Shown here in pieces: positions 35,240 to 46,560 of a stretch of 64,000 bases of DNA (position 1 is its first letter; each line of letters starts with the position of its first letter). The position numbers and the translations under genes were made by a program. Source of the DNA: Callorhinus ursinus (Eukaryota > Chordata > Mammalia > Carnivora > Otariidae); assembly GCF_003265705.1 (NCBI RefSeq), contig NW_020312867.1, forward strand, positions 146,946 through 210,945, given 5' to 3'. The notes under the pieces are model-generated. The model was not told where the DNA came from, made no database searches, and saw nothing but the letters and a program-made list of their open reading frames with translations.

Positions 35240-35430
35240 ACCAGGCCCAGGAGATCAGAGAAGGCTTCCCCGAAAAAGCAATGTTTGAGGCAGACAACAG
35301 CAAAATAGATGAAGAAAGCATCCAGGAAAAGGGTCTTGTAGTATGAAAGAAGATCATGGACGATATTGCCTTGAAGCAAGGGTCCTATAGAAAGCTGAGA
35401 CTGGAGAGTAGAACCCAAGGGAGAGAATGT
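35240..35430 (-). repeat. L2 fragment, minus strand
   Basis: AGAAGGCTTCCCCGAAAAAGC, AATGTTTGAGGCAGACAAC and GAAAGCATCCAGG match the reverse complement of the L2 region around the TCAGAGAGGCCTTCC landmark. Confidence 0.45.
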
Positions 35431-35559
35431 GTGATGAGCATTAGGGAGCAGAGGCCATTTTGGGGTGTCTCTATAAGTCATATTAACTTGAACTTTACAA
35501 TAATCCAGCCCCAGTGGATTACCTGAGGACCCAGACTCCCATGTATTCCTCAGGACAAT

Positions 35560-35860
35560 GCCATTTGCCAGGCTGTTCCATCTGCCAGACATCATATTCT
35601 TCTAATTCCTGTTTCACATTTTCTCTCTCCTTAAAACCAACCTTGGTGCTCCCCTCTCCAGGAGCCTCTGATCACGTCCTCAAATGGGCACACTTCTCCC
35701 CATGTGAGTCTGTACCTCTCAGAGCACTTCCGCATCCCACTTCTCTGCTTCTTGGACTGGTGACCATCCAACCCAGACACTGGGAGCTTCGTGACAGCAG
35801 GAGCTGTCTCCTACGGCTTTCCCTACCCCGTTCACGTTGGTAAATACTTGTTGATGAACT
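35560..35860 (+). repeat. L2 fragment, plus strand
   Basis: Pyrimidine-rich L2-like text (CACATTTTCTCTCTCC, GAGAGCACTTCC-like, ACACTGGGAGCTTCGTGACAGC) ending GGTAAATACTTGTTGATGAAC, the L2 3' end. Confidence 0.5.
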
Positions 35861-35874
35861 GTGTACAACACTCT

Positions 35875-36125
35875 GCTCAAAATAGAGTATTAGTCAGGAG
35901 GAGCATAGGTCAGGCTTCTTAGGTTAGAATCTGGACACTATGACCTGCTCGATGTGGAATCTTCAGCAGGTTGCTTCATCGCTTCCAGTGTCCTTTTTTT
36001 CAGCTACAAAGTAGGGATAGTGACAATACCTATCCTCTAGGAATTGCGTGAGCATTAAAAATAACATGTGTGAATAACTCAACCAAATGCTCAGAAATGT
36101 TAGTCATTATTATAAAAGTCTGAGG
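35875..36125 (+). repeat. MIR, plus strand
   Basis: GCTTCTTAGGTTAGAATCTGG, TCTTCAGCAGGTTGCTTCATC, CAGCTACAAAGTAGGGATAGTG and CTCTAGGAATTGCGTGAGCATTA are MIR in order. Confidence 0.7.
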
Positions 36126-36297
36126 AAAGATTAGAGAGACTGAATTGTCAAGCCTGATTCACACTCACTTTTTTTAGTGAAGTCAAAATCTTCAGAGGAT
36201 CTTGTACCTCTTATGTCCCTTTCTAGTGTCTGTGTCCATAACTACCCTACTACAATAATGCAACTTGGGAAAAATTAAAGAAAAAGGGATGGCTATA

Positions 36298-36585
36298 GTT
36301 TTTTTTTAAAATTGAGATATAATTGACATATATCACATTAGTTTCAGGTGTACAACATAATGCTTTAGTATTTATATATATTGCAAAATGATCACCACAA
36401 TAAGACTAGTTAACATTCATCACCATAGTTACAATTTTTTTTCCTTGTGAAGAGAACATTTCAGATCTTTTTAAGCAACCATCAAATATGCAATATAGTA
36501 TTAACTGTAGTCACCATGCTATACATTATATCCCTGGGACTTATTTATTTTATAACTGAAAGTTTATACCTCTTGATGATCTCAC
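36298..36585 (-). mobile_element. Old L1 3' UTR, minus strand (L1MA/L1MB type)
   Basis: AAAATTGAGATATAATTGACATAT, TTAGTTTCAGGTGTACAACAT, GCAAAATGATCACCACAATAAG, CAAATATGCAATATAGTATTAAC and GGGACTTATTTATTTTATAAC are the very characteristic reverse-strand text of the L1MA/L1MB 3' UTR. Confidence 0.85.
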
Positions 36586-37025
36586 TTATAATCCGAGCTC
36601 ATACAGAGACCATACAGAGAGCCCAGGTTGTGATTCCTTGCATGCACATACACACAGACAAAAGTTGAGCTGAAGGAACAAGCTAAGTGAAATCACTGAG
36701 TTACACAAGGGTAAAGAATGCTTCAGGAATGGTGAAAAGCACTTTCTCCTTAAGCCCCAATTCTGCCTCCTGGTCTGTATTCCCTGTCGCCATCTGAAAC
36801 TGTGTCTTCCTCAAGTGACTGGTTTGCCTCCAGTAGGTTGTACCCCATCCAGTCTCTCATTTTAATGTAACGAGGTGTGTAAATTACACAATAGCTGTGT
36901 AGTTTATTGTCCAACCAGGACACTTTTGGGAGGAAAAGGATGCTCTGTTAAACTTTACACTGGGACTGCAGATGTGAATTGGACAGTCACAGGCAATTCA
37001 AGCTGTATGATCATCTAAGTTAGAA
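36586..37025. other. Unique sequence, nothing recognised
   Basis: No repeat or gene recognised. Confidence 0.35.
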
Positions 37026-37276
37026 CCAGCAATCCAGGGCACCTGGATGGCTCAGGTGGTTAAGCATCTGACTCTTGATTTCAGCTCAGGTCATGATCTC
37101 AAGGTTGTGAGATCAATCCCCACAATCGGGCTCTGTGTTCAGTGTGGAGTCTGCTTGAGATTCTCTCCCTCTCCTTCTGCCCCATCCCCTGCTCTCTCTC
37201 TCTCTCTCTCACTCTTAAATAAATAAATAAATAAAATCTTCAAAAGACAAACAACAACAAGAAAGACCCAGCAATC
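37026..37276 (+). mobile_element. Can-SINE with target-site duplication
   Basis: Head GGGCACCTGGATGGCTCAGG, CTGACTCTTGATTTCAGCTC, GAGTCTGCTTGAGATTCTC, a (CT)n run, and an AAATAAATAAATAAATAAAA tail. The element runs 37035-37267; CCAGCAATC at 37026-37034 and 37268-37276 is a perfect 9-bp target-site duplication. The GATTTCAGCTCAGGTCATGATCTCA version of the head marks an older Can-SINE group than the copy at 44.6 kb. Confidence 0.95.
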
Positions 37277-38100
37277 GTGCTGACTTGGGTCACACAGCTT
37301 TCAGCATCTTTCAAGTTCAAACCTTCAGCTCCCAGCCAAAGAAGAGTAAGGCTCTTTCTGATCCAATTTATTTTTAATTGTATCAAAACATTTTCAACTC
37401 AGTGTTGCACATAGGTTTCCTGGAAGGCTATGTCAATATACTGTGAAACATCTGGATCTTTGGGTATTAAGATGTTGGAATATAATGAGCAGTTTTCATC
37501 CCAAATCTTTAGAATCATGTAGATAAACCGATTGGTTTCGATTCAGGGAACTTAACTGCCAGCTTCAATTAGCCCGGGTTCTTTAATATATTCTTTTTCT
37601 AACATAGTAGGCAACTTCAATAAATTATTATTTATAGAGTACTTATTAAAATGCTACAGGGAAATCGTTCCTGGAAATATCTCACTGTGTAACTGTAAAT
37701 GATCAAGCCCTTACTTGCTGAATGAGTGTTTGAGGACTGAAGTCAGATCATAGGATCACAGCTACTCAGGACTAAAGACCTCAGACAGCATCCATGCCCA
37801 CTCTGCATCCAATTCCTGAATGCTTTCAACAACATCACTGCCATGGAGGCACCCAGGAAATATTTGATGTCTTGGTGATGGAGGGACTTGTTCCTGCCCA
37901 AAGTAGCCCTTTCCTTTGCTGGATGGCTTTGCCCGCCCAAAAAATCTTTCCTGGTTGTAAGTGGAAATCTGCTTCCCAAATTGCCATGCACTGAGCCCCA
38001 TTCTCCAATAGAGACTCCATTCTGTGACAAAATGAATCTCTTTCGGCCCCTTTCTGCTCTCACATCATGAGGGGTAGTGCAGACCTGCATCATCTGAGCC
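37277..38100. other. Unique sequence with overlapping chance frames
   Basis: No named repeat. The 171-codon minus-strand open frame (37743-38258, the longest in the window) crosses from here into a MIR. It is overlapped by three shorter frames on both strands and shows no domain, so it is most likely chance. Confidence 0.3.
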
Positions 38101-38104
38101 AGTA

Positions 38105-38380
38105 GGAAGCAAGCACAGCCCATGAAGTGACAGAGAGTACAGCAAAGTGGCTTATCCCATACCCTAGGGCCAATGTGCTTGAGTTTGAATCCCCGCCAGA
38201 CTCTTAAGGAGGCAAGGCATTTAACCTTGCAGGATCGTAGTTTTTCCCTTCTGTACAATGGGGAATGTTCCTAGGTATCTACTTCAGGCATTCTTAAAAG
38301 ATAGGAGGTGGTGTATGTAAATGCTTAGAACAGTGTCTCCTGGTGATGTAAACACTACATAGCTATTATCACATAGAATC
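38105..38380 (+). repeat. MIR, plus strand
   Basis: GTGCTTGAGTTTGAATCCCCGCC, GGCAAGGCATTTAACC, CTGTACAATGGGGAATG and TAAATGCTTAGAACAGTGTCTCC match MIR. Confidence 0.7.
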
Positions 38381-38739
38381 CTAGCAAATAGAGTCTGGAA
38401 ATCATCCTTCAGCCTTGTAAGATCAGGACTCAGTGCACCAACAGTTAGTAAGGGGCACTTCATGACCCTAAATGCAGCCTTCTCAAAATACCCTATCAAG
38501 CATTCCCAGTTATTTGGCTTGAATGCTGAGTTACTTTTTGGAGGGAATAAATCCTAGTAATTAAGAGTCAGGGCCTGGGAAATTGTATTCAACACTGGAT
38601 ATACATTAAATTGATTAGACAGGTCCCTTTATTTTTTAATAGCAATGAAATAAATTATTGAGGGTTCAGAAATGGGTATTTTCTCAAAGCTCCTCAGGAA
38701 ATGTGCAGTCAGATTAAGAACAACAGACTTAAAGTGAGT

Positions 38740-38960
38740 CTTTATGGGTCAGAATCTGGGTTCCTTCAATAACCAGCTGCACAACTTTGGGGAAATTTCT
38801 TAATCTCTTCAGGCTCCTGTTTTCACATCTGTAAAATGGACATGCAAATAAAAGAAGTTCCTTCCTCATAAAGCTACAATGACATTTAAATGAAATAGCA
38901 CATATAGAGAGAAGAGTACTCACTGGGTATTTGTTCTGTTTATCTCCCTTTAATAGGTAT
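38740..38960 (+). repeat. MIR, plus strand
   Basis: GGTCAGAATCTGGGTTCC, CACAACTTTGGGGAAATTTCTTAATCTC and TTCACATCTGTAAAATGGACATG match MIR. Confidence 0.7.
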
Positions 38961-39324
38961 CTTCCATTCTTTATTCTCACCTCATCTCCATCTATCACCT
39001 TTGCCTCAACCTGCTAGCAGGTGTCAAAGCGTGCTGAGCACCATCTTGGCCACAGGGACAACCCAAGGTCCTAGATGCTAGGATCTATCAAGAAACCCTT
39101 TCCTAACCTCGGTACCTCTCAGGCTGATGGTGGCCCAGTTTTCTTTTTGAGTAATTAAGAATGACTTGCATTGACAGAGCATTAGAATAGACCTGGATCC
39201 CCAGTGGCAGAGCACTCAGGAGAGATCACAGGAAACTTATCATCCTAGGCTATGGCTTATATCAGCATTGGAATCATCTGGGTAGTATCTGCTCCAAGAC
39301 TGGAAGAAGTGCTTTACATACCTA

Positions 39325-39490
39325 CTGCTCAAACTGGGGTACCCAAACCAGCAGTATGCACATCACCTGTGAACTTCTTAGAACTACAAAATCACTAGTC
39401 TTACCTCAGACCCACCGAATCAGAAAGCAAATAGTTAACAGAATCCCCTGGTGATCTGTGTGCTCATTAAGTTTAGGAAGTATGGTTCTT
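39325..39490 (+). mobile_element. MER5-type hAT DNA element fragment
   Basis: ACATCACCTGTGAACTTCTTAG, CCTCAGACCCACCGAATCAGAAAG and CTGGTGATCTGTGTGCTCATTAAG match the MER5A-like non-autonomous hAT element. No transposase sequence. Confidence 0.65.
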
Positions 39491-40155
39491 TGTCAATATT
39501 AAGAGGAATGCATCCCCAAGGTTTGTGCATTTTTCCAGAAACAACCTTTGTTCTACCACCCACCAAAAATTGATGCCTAGATGAAGCTCTTAACATCCCT
39601 TTGAATCAAAGCCCTCTAAATGAGTAGCTTCTCTCCATCTCTCCACCATCGTTTACCACTGGTTTAGCATTTATATAAATGCCTTCTTTGAGTTATTTTC
39701 TGGTTTGAATTTTCTACCTGATCCTTGGTCTTTGTTGAGACACAACACCTGATATTTGGCCTACTGGGGGGCCCTCCAAGACCAATTCCCTATTCTAGTC
39801 ATAGAATGATGGTATGCTGTTGGCTATTCCAGCTTTTCTCACTGATTGATATTCCTTCTCTATGATGTTCCCCTCTGCGGTCACACCATACTTAGAAAGT
39901 TAGGGGGTGTTGGAGCCTGAATTCATATAGAAACAAAGAGAAGTCTGGCCTCAGGTAATAAATACTAAAGGCTTTCACTGAACAAAAAATACCCAGAGCA
40001 AAGTCAGAGAATAGTTTGCCCCAATTATCATTTGGCCTAACATTGTCATCAATACATAATGAAATCCCTAATTTCACTGGATTCCAAATAGCTGGAGAAA
40101 AGATGGAGGGAGGCTAGTGAATAAAAACCTGGGTTAAGTTTTGGGATGTAATAGG
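39491..40155. other. Unique sequence, nothing recognised
   Basis: No repeat or gene recognised. Confidence 0.35.
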
Positions 40156-40159
40156 CATG

Positions 40160-41090
40160 CACACACATGTACACATATTGAACATCTGTCATTATCCTGG
40201 ACAATGTGGATCCCAAAGTGAACAAAACCAAATCCTGTCTCTATCTCTCATCCTTGGCCCTTGTGGAACTTACACCTTGGAGGAAAATAGACATGAATCA
40301 AGTAACCACAAAACTGTTTGTGACATCGTAACAGTGATCACCACTCATCAGAGAGAGATACCAGTGCCCTAAGGAGACAGATCTATTCAGGACGTTTCCG
40401 CTGAAGAGGGGACAAAACTGAGCGGTGGGTAGGGTTCAACAGGCCAAGGCGGGTGTGACAGGGAGGGGTGGCCCATCTGGTGCTAATGTCCCATGACCAG
40501 GGAAATCAGGGCCTCTTGAGGAACTGAAACAAGCTGGAATGAGTGGAGCCCAGAGGAAGGAGGAAGCGGAGGGAGGTCTGGGATGCTTAGGCTGGAGTAA
40601 TGGTGGGCATGTTTTAGTCCTCATTCTGAGAGCACTGGGAAGAAACGAAGGGGGCAACAAGGTGGTATCCGTGTTCCTACACTAGGGACCTTTCTGCCAA
40701 TATGGAGGACAGATTGGAGAGGGACAAGAAAGGATGTGAGGAGCAGACCAGTGAGGATTGCATCGCAGCCCCCAGGGTGGGGACATGGTGCCTGGACTGT
40801 GGAGGTGGTGGGGGCAGTAGAGAGAAGTGGGATGTTCCTAGAGGTAGGTGGTAAAATCTAAAGCACTCAGGTTAGTTTGGTGGGCAGGAGCACGGGGGAG
40901 GGAGGTGTTAAGCATGAAAGTTTGCAAAACTTCCTGGATGCTGCTCTTTTGACTAAGGCAGGGAGTGCCGGACAGATATCAGATCAATTGGTTGGGGTGG
41001 TCATGAGTTACATTTTGAACATTGTGAGTTGGAAGCCTTCCCTGACCTCCCAGACAAAGATATGCAGGATTGGAGTTTGGATGGGAGTTT
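40160..41090 (-). repeat. Long L2 fragment, minus strand
   Basis: A 900-bp purine-rich block reads as the reverse complement of L2: CTTGGCCCTTGTGGAACTTACACC, CCAGGGAAATCAGGGCCTCTTG, GAAACAAGCTGGAATGAGTGG, GGAGGTCTGGGATGCTTAG and GGACTGTGGAGGTGGTGGGG. One of the longest L2 pieces here. Confidence 0.7.
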
Positions 41091-41149
41091 TGGGCTGGAG
41101 GGGAATATTTTATAATAATTATTTAAAAAATAGAAATAACAAATGTTAA

Positions 41150-41345
41150 CGTTTATTGAATACTCACTCAGTGCCAAAGCTAACCATCTATTATCTAATT
41201 TAATCTTGCAAGACTCCATGAAATGACTGGTCATCCTCATGTTGCAGATGAGGAAGATGAGGCCCAGAGACAGCATAGCTTCCAAGATCCTAACCACTGT
41301 GTCACACTGCCCCCTGCTGAGCACCTACTAAGTGCCAGGCTCTTA
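41150..41345 (-). repeat. MIR, minus strand
   Basis: GTTTATTGAATACTCACTCAGTGCC, TATCTAATTTAATCTTGCAAG, CAGATGAGGAAGATGAGGCCCAG and CCTAACCACTGTGTCACACTGCC are MIR in reverse. Confidence 0.75.
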
Positions 41346-42990
41346 GAAAACAACAGTGAGACATTCCAAGGAGCTTCTATTCTGGTCTGGTAAATTCATG
41401 GCTTTGTGTATCTCCCATAGCAAACTGAGGGAGGAGAAGCCATGAGGTAGGGATTCCTGCTATTTGTCAATTATACTGTCACTCGTCTGCAAGCCACACC
41501 CCTCTTGTATTCACATGCCCAGGTACAGGGAACCTCTGCACAACTTCCTCCCTAGTCTTCTTTCTAAATTTTTCAACAAGAACATTGTTTTTCCTCCTGG
41601 ATTTCAGGTGGTCCATGGGCAGGTAAATTAAATAAGAAGAGTTTCACCATGCATCCACCAGGCAACACACCCCATTAGGCTTCAATTTCAGGATCTCAGA
41701 CACACAGGACTGAGCGGGGGCAGCCCAACACCGCTCTCCTTTAGTAAGATAACCTAAGGCTCTTATTTGCAGTTTCTTCTGGGTACCTGTCTGGGCATTG
41801 TTCCGAAGACAAGAATGACACTCCTCTAACTAGCTCTGAAGTGGAAATAGACTCGCCACAGCAGCTAAAGAAAGCATATTTATACAAAATGATCCCTTCG
41901 AGCATGTTCTGCTTTTGCCCAGACGTTGAATATAGCATGGCAGAATTTCACTGCTCCCGTTACCCAGAAGAGTTTGAGATTTGAAACTGGGAACTTTTCC
42001 ATAGTTTACATGGAAGAGAGCATACAGATCAGCACTGAAAACATCAATCACTCTTAAACCCTTGTTTCTTATGATTCTCTTAACAATAGTCTAGTTGAAA
42101 CTTAAGAAATTCTGCCTTGTGTGTACCTCTGTATGTTTGTGTATGTATACAGAAGAATAAATACGTTTCCAATGACTCACTTTGGATTTAACTAAAATTC
42201 AATTTTATCTATTGTCAAGTGTGTTTTTGCTCTTTGAAATACTACCAATGTAATTTAAAAACAAAACTGTTTAGGATTAGCACAAGTGATGATAATTAAT
42301 GCCAATGCTATCGTGAACTGAGAAGTCTCAAGCAATTGGGTCCTTTACTGTGTTTTACTTTTATACACCCTATAAAACTTTTCTCTCTTGTACAGAGTCA
42401 TGCTTTTCATATTTTGTAATTTTCCTTAAACTTAAATCCCAGATCATAAAATAAATGATATTTAGATTATCCAGCACGAGACAATTCAGAACAATGCCAT
42501 ATTTGAGCAGATAATCAGTGCTATCCTCAAGGATTGTTAGAGGTTATTGGCCCTTAGCAAACAACTGAGAATATGTAAACCCAAGCCCAGAGAGGAGCAT
42601 ATCATTTTGAGCATATTTTTTTCAGAAATATTATTATGATTTATTTTTACTCAGAGAGTAAAATATATTCATTATAAGTCATTTGACTATTAGGGGGAAA
42701 TAGAAAACAGTCCCATTGCAAGGAGTGTGAGGAAATAACTGTTAGCAGTTGCCTCCATGGCATCCCAAAGCAGAGTTCTGGATAACTCATGTCCCCCCAA
42801 AATCATATAATTGTCCACACATTAGTGTGCAAAGATGGTAATTACATCAAACCCAGGTTAAAAGCAATTCTAAGAATTTCTAGATTTCTACCTGAGGCAG
42901 TTCCTTCACCTGTGCCCTGGATGACATTCATTTCCACTTTTTCAATAACTTTGCACTCTCTGGATTGTAGATCTTTCCAGAATATCGTTT
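41346..42990. other. 1.6 kb unique, nothing recognised
   Basis: AT-rich with no recognised repeat or gene. An AATAAA at about 42157 follows a GT-rich stretch rather than preceding one, so it is not a convincing poly(A) site. Confidence 0.35.
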
Positions 42991-42992
42991 GC

Positions 42993-43223
42993 TCAACTTT
43001 CTCTATTCTTTTTTTTTTACGATTTTTATTTATTTATTTAACAGAGAGAAACACAACAAGAGAGGAAACACAAGCAGGGGGAGTGGGAGAGGGAGAAGCA
43101 GGCTCGCTGCTGAGCAGGGAGTCCGACTCAGGGCTTGATCCCAGGACCCTGGGATCATGACCTGAACCGAAGGCAAACGCTGAACAACTGAGCCCCCAGG
43201 CGCCCCATCAACTTTCTCTATTC
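42993..43223 (-). mobile_element. Can-SINE, minus strand, with perfect 16-bp target-site duplication
   Basis: The SINE body (43009-43207) shows the reverse-complement order: T-run, GATTTTTATTTATTTATTT tail, ACACAAGCAGGGGGAGTGGG, GGCTCGCTGCTGAGCAGGGAG, and GAGCCCCCAGGCGCCCC head. TCAACTTTCTCTATTC at 42993-43008 and 43208-43223 is an exact 16-bp duplication. The consensus-like head and perfect duplication point to a fairly recent insertion. Confidence 0.97.
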
Positions 43224-43479
43224 ATAAAAAAAAGAATCTTCCTTGATTTTACTTCCCCCTTAACTCTTTTGGTGTGTGCCCTCTGTTAACAGCAACATTT
43301 CTCAAAAAGTTGTCTGCTCCACTGATATCCATTTTCTATAACTACTCACTTTTCCAAACACACCAAATCTGGCTTTGAGTCTTACCAGTCCAGGAGATAG
43401 TCTCTTTTCAATACCATGAGAGGCACCACACCACTAAATAAAATGGACAACTTCAATCTCTTTTTCATTTGTTTACCCA

Positions 43480-43640
43480 TTGATGTATTTATTGAATGCC
43501 CGCTACATACCCAAGTACTGTTCCAGGTATTGGAGACACAGCAGTGAAGAAAACTGAGAAAAACTCCTATTTTTTTGGACTTCACCATTATAGTGGAGGT
43601 TACAGATAATAAACTTAGGAAGTAAAGTTGCATATTCTCT
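43480..43640 (-). repeat. L2 3' end, minus strand
   Basis: TATTTATTGAATGCCCGCTAC, GTACTGTTCCAGGTATTGGAGACACAGCAGTGAA and GGAGGTTACAGATAATAAAC match reverse L2. Confidence 0.7.
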
Positions 43641-44598
43641 ATCAGTGAGACATCACTCACCAGACTTCAACTAACTTGACCATTTCCTGCCCAAGACACT
43701 CTTGGCAGGAGTGTGATCCAACACTCCTGCTTCTCTTCTTCCCAGTCTAATGGATTTCTTTTTTCTTCAGTCCTCTTTGTCAACTCTTTTTTCCTTTTTT
43801 TGTTGGTTACTCCATATTGGAGTCCTTCAGGATTTTGTTTTAATTTGTTTCTTTGTATTCTTTTCATTCATTTATTTGACCCCCACTTGTGTATGTTCTA
43901 TTTTATTCCTAGGTGATTTTTAAAAAAATTATTCCCCATTGTTTTAACCACCACTAGATCCCAGTGATGCTAAAACTGATGAATCGAAACCCAGAGATGG
44001 GTTTATTGTAAAGCTAAGGAGGTTGTTGTAGTTATGCCAGGCCACTCTTTTCATGGGCCTCTGTGAGTGTTGCAGGCTTTCAGGGAATGTACAATGTTTT
44101 AGGTATGGAGCAAAATAGAAGTCACAACCAGGGAGCATTTCCTTGGAAGCATTTCCTGGCAAATTGCCTAAAGAAACCTCAGAAGGAAAGAAACTGAATC
44201 TTCATCATTACAGTAATTTGTTGTGACTTCTTTTCCCACTCTAAATAAATACTACCTTTTATACCTAAGTTTGTGCTTGTAATTCTGTTCTTTTTTTTTT
44301 TCTGAAAAATGGTCCCCCAGATTGCATAATCTTCGGGCCCCATAAAAATTGGATTCCTCTCTGTCCAGAACTTGCCTCTCTTCTGAAGTCCATTTAGTGC
44401 CAGAAGTCTTTTTAAGTTTCTACTTGTTCCATCATTAGCCTCTAATCCAGATTCCAGAATTCCTTCCTATCTTTCTAGATTATTATGTATCTGTCTACCT
44501 GGTCTTTCCAATCACAGTGACGCTCCCAAATATCCTCTCTATACTTTGTCAGCCAAATACATGCTTCACAGGGTAACCAATGTAAATTTTTATAAACA
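43641..44598. other. Unique sequence, nothing recognised
   Basis: No repeat or gene recognised. T/C-rich stretches near 43725-43870. Confidence 0.35.
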
Positions 44599-44829
44599 GA
44601 AACCATCAGTGCTAGGGGTGCCTGGGTGGCTCAGTCGTTAAGCATCTGCCTTCGGCTCAGGTCATGATCCCAGGGTCCTGGGATCGAGCCCCACATCGGG
44701 CTCCCTGCTCCGCAAGAAGCCTGCTTCTCCCTCTCCCACTCCCCCTGCTTGTGTTCCCTCTCTCACTGTGTCTCTCTCTGTCAAATAAATAAAATCTTTT
44801 AAAAAAAAAAAAAGAAATCATCAGTGCTA
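44599..44829 (+). mobile_element. Can-SINE, plus strand, young, with near-perfect 16-bp duplication
   Basis: The SINE (44615-44813) is close to the arctoid-type consensus: GGGGTGCCTGGGTGGCTCAG, CTGCCTTCGGCTCAGGTCAT, CATCGGGCTCCCTGCTC, CCCCCTGCTTGTGTTCCC, and an A-tail of more than 10. GAAACCATCAGTGCTA (44599-44614) and GAAATCATCAGTGCTA (44814-44829) differ at one base of 16. The CACTGTGTCTCTCTCTGTC body is the type I associate with bears and related carnivorans. Confidence 0.97.
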
Positions 44830-44989
44830 TTTGCATCTCAGAATTCTTCATCTTCCATTGTTCTTACAATTCAAGGATTTATATTAAATCCAATTTTTTA
44901 ACACTGGACCCATGTGCCAAAGGATCTCACCCATGCTTACATCCCCATTTTCATTCCTGGCTTCTGTTCTATGAACCAGTAAGCCTTTT

Positions 44990-45165
44990 CTCATTTCCTC
45001 CCAAAGATAGCGCTCACTCCTCCATTGGGATTGTGCTGCACAATCTTTTCACTTGTTGGGATTCTCTTATCCAAGATCTTCACCTGGCTAACTCTTAAGG
45101 TCTTGGCTTAAGCATCTTCTCTTTAGAGAATCCCTCAGCCCTTAGAGGGATTTTTGCTTCCCTAA
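44990..45165 (+). repeat. L2 fragment, plus strand
   Basis: CTTCACCTGGCTAACTCTTAAGG, GCTTAAGCATCTTCTC and AGAGAATCCCTCAGCCC are an L2-like series. Confidence 0.5.
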
Positions 45166-45779
45166 AAATATATAGGATAGAAAAGTGGTGACATCCAAAG
45201 CAGGATCAGGTTGCCACTGCCACAAGGAGGTAGATGAATCCAAGGTAAAAAGACTAAAATAAAAATGGTGCAGACTGCTGTATGTTTACCATGTCCTGTT
45301 TCTTCTTCATCTAGTGCATGTAGCCCTATAACTGGGGTCTCACTAGTGGAATGTAAGTGGTTCAGGTCTGGTCTCATGCAATCCTCCATGCTCATTCTTT
45401 CTTCCCTTGTCTTCTGGCAGGATGCAAGGGATCTAGTGTAGGGCTTTGAAGCCCTAGAACTGCATAGAAATACTCACTTGAACTTTTGATGATCAAGAAA
45501 CAAACTTCAATAGATTAAGCCTGTGGGATGTGGGGCTTGTTTGTACTGCAGTTAGTATCACTTACTATAATACCTCAAACAGCAAATTAAGAAATGAGCA
45601 CCCACTGTATGTCCTCATCCCCAAACCATTTCACCTTCTATTCTATTTTTAACTTTCCATACCCCCACATGGATATAGAGTGGCTAAAAGAGTTCACTTG
45701 AAAGGCCCATTGGACTATAGTCCCCACAGCAATCTCAAGATTCAAAGGATTATTAATTTTGATGAGCAATAGACATAAT

Positions 45780-46155
45780 GGTTAAAAGCTGGGACTTTAG
45801 AATCTTTCAAAAGTGAACTTATTGCATTACGGCCTAACTGTATGCCCATAATTTGTCCTTTACTTTGTAGCTCCTTCCCTTGTCAACTCTGGGTTCAACC
45901 ATGTTCAACCATGTGACTTCCTTGGTTATGGAGTTGTTTGCAAACCTGACGCAAACAGCATCTTGAAAAGCACAGTCATGTTTCTCCTTTCTCCTTCCTC
46001 TTGCCTAAGTGGGCTTCTTCATTTTCACACTTCTTCCTTGCCATAAGAATGTGCTATTCTAAGCCCCTAGAGGAATGTTAGAGATACATGGAGAAAGGTC
46101 AAGGTCATCTTAGATGACTTGACAGTTAGCTGACTCCCCCACTGGGGGGGAAAAA

Positions 46156-46194
<39 letters not shown>

Positions 46195-46370
46195 CCAGCC
46201 AAGATTAGCAGTCACCTATCTAGCTCCCAGTTGTCTTCAGAGACATGAGTGAGACCAGAAGAATATAGCCTACTCAGACCTCATTGACGATAAATGGTTA
46301 TTGTTTTGAGCCATTAAGTTTGGGAGTGGCTTATTGCAGAGTATTATGGAGGTGATAGATCAATGTGAAA
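45780..46370 (+). repeat. Probable old LTR, plus strand
   Basis: GACTTCCTTGGTTATGGAG, CATAAGAATGTGCTATTCTAAGCC, ACATGAGTGAGACCAGAAG and the 3' landmark GATAAATGGTTATTGTTTTGAGCC then TAAGTTTGGGAGTGGCTTATT resemble a MaLR/ERVL-type LTR whose 3' end has AATAAATGGTTGTTGTTTTAAGCCAC. A (GA)n run expands inside it. The family is uncertain. Confidence 0.45.
46156..46190. repeat. GA microsatellite
   Basis: A (GA)n run of more than 20 bp with a few A insertions, inside the LTR-like block. Confidence 0.9.
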
Positions 46371-46560
46371 TAGGTCAAAGTAAAAAATCCCAGGGCTGAC
46401 ATTTGTTAGCTCTGGGACCTTTGACAAGTTACTTAATGTCTCTATGCCTCAATTTTTGCATCCAATAAATGGGGTATGGTGGTGTTTCTTTCAAAAGATC
46501 GTTTCAAAGATTGATCAAGATGATAGATGAAAAACACAAAGCTTTGTTACTGGTGTATTG
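46365..46560 (+). repeat. MIR, plus strand
   Basis: TTAGCTCTGGGACCTTTGACAAG, TTACTTAATGTCTCTATGCCTC and AATAAATGGGGTATGGTGG follow MIR. Confidence 0.7.

Noticed and set aside
37743..38258. 171-codon minus-strand open frame, the longest in the window
   Set aside because: No recognisable domain or splice context, three overlapping frames in other phases, and its 5' part lies inside a MIR repeat.
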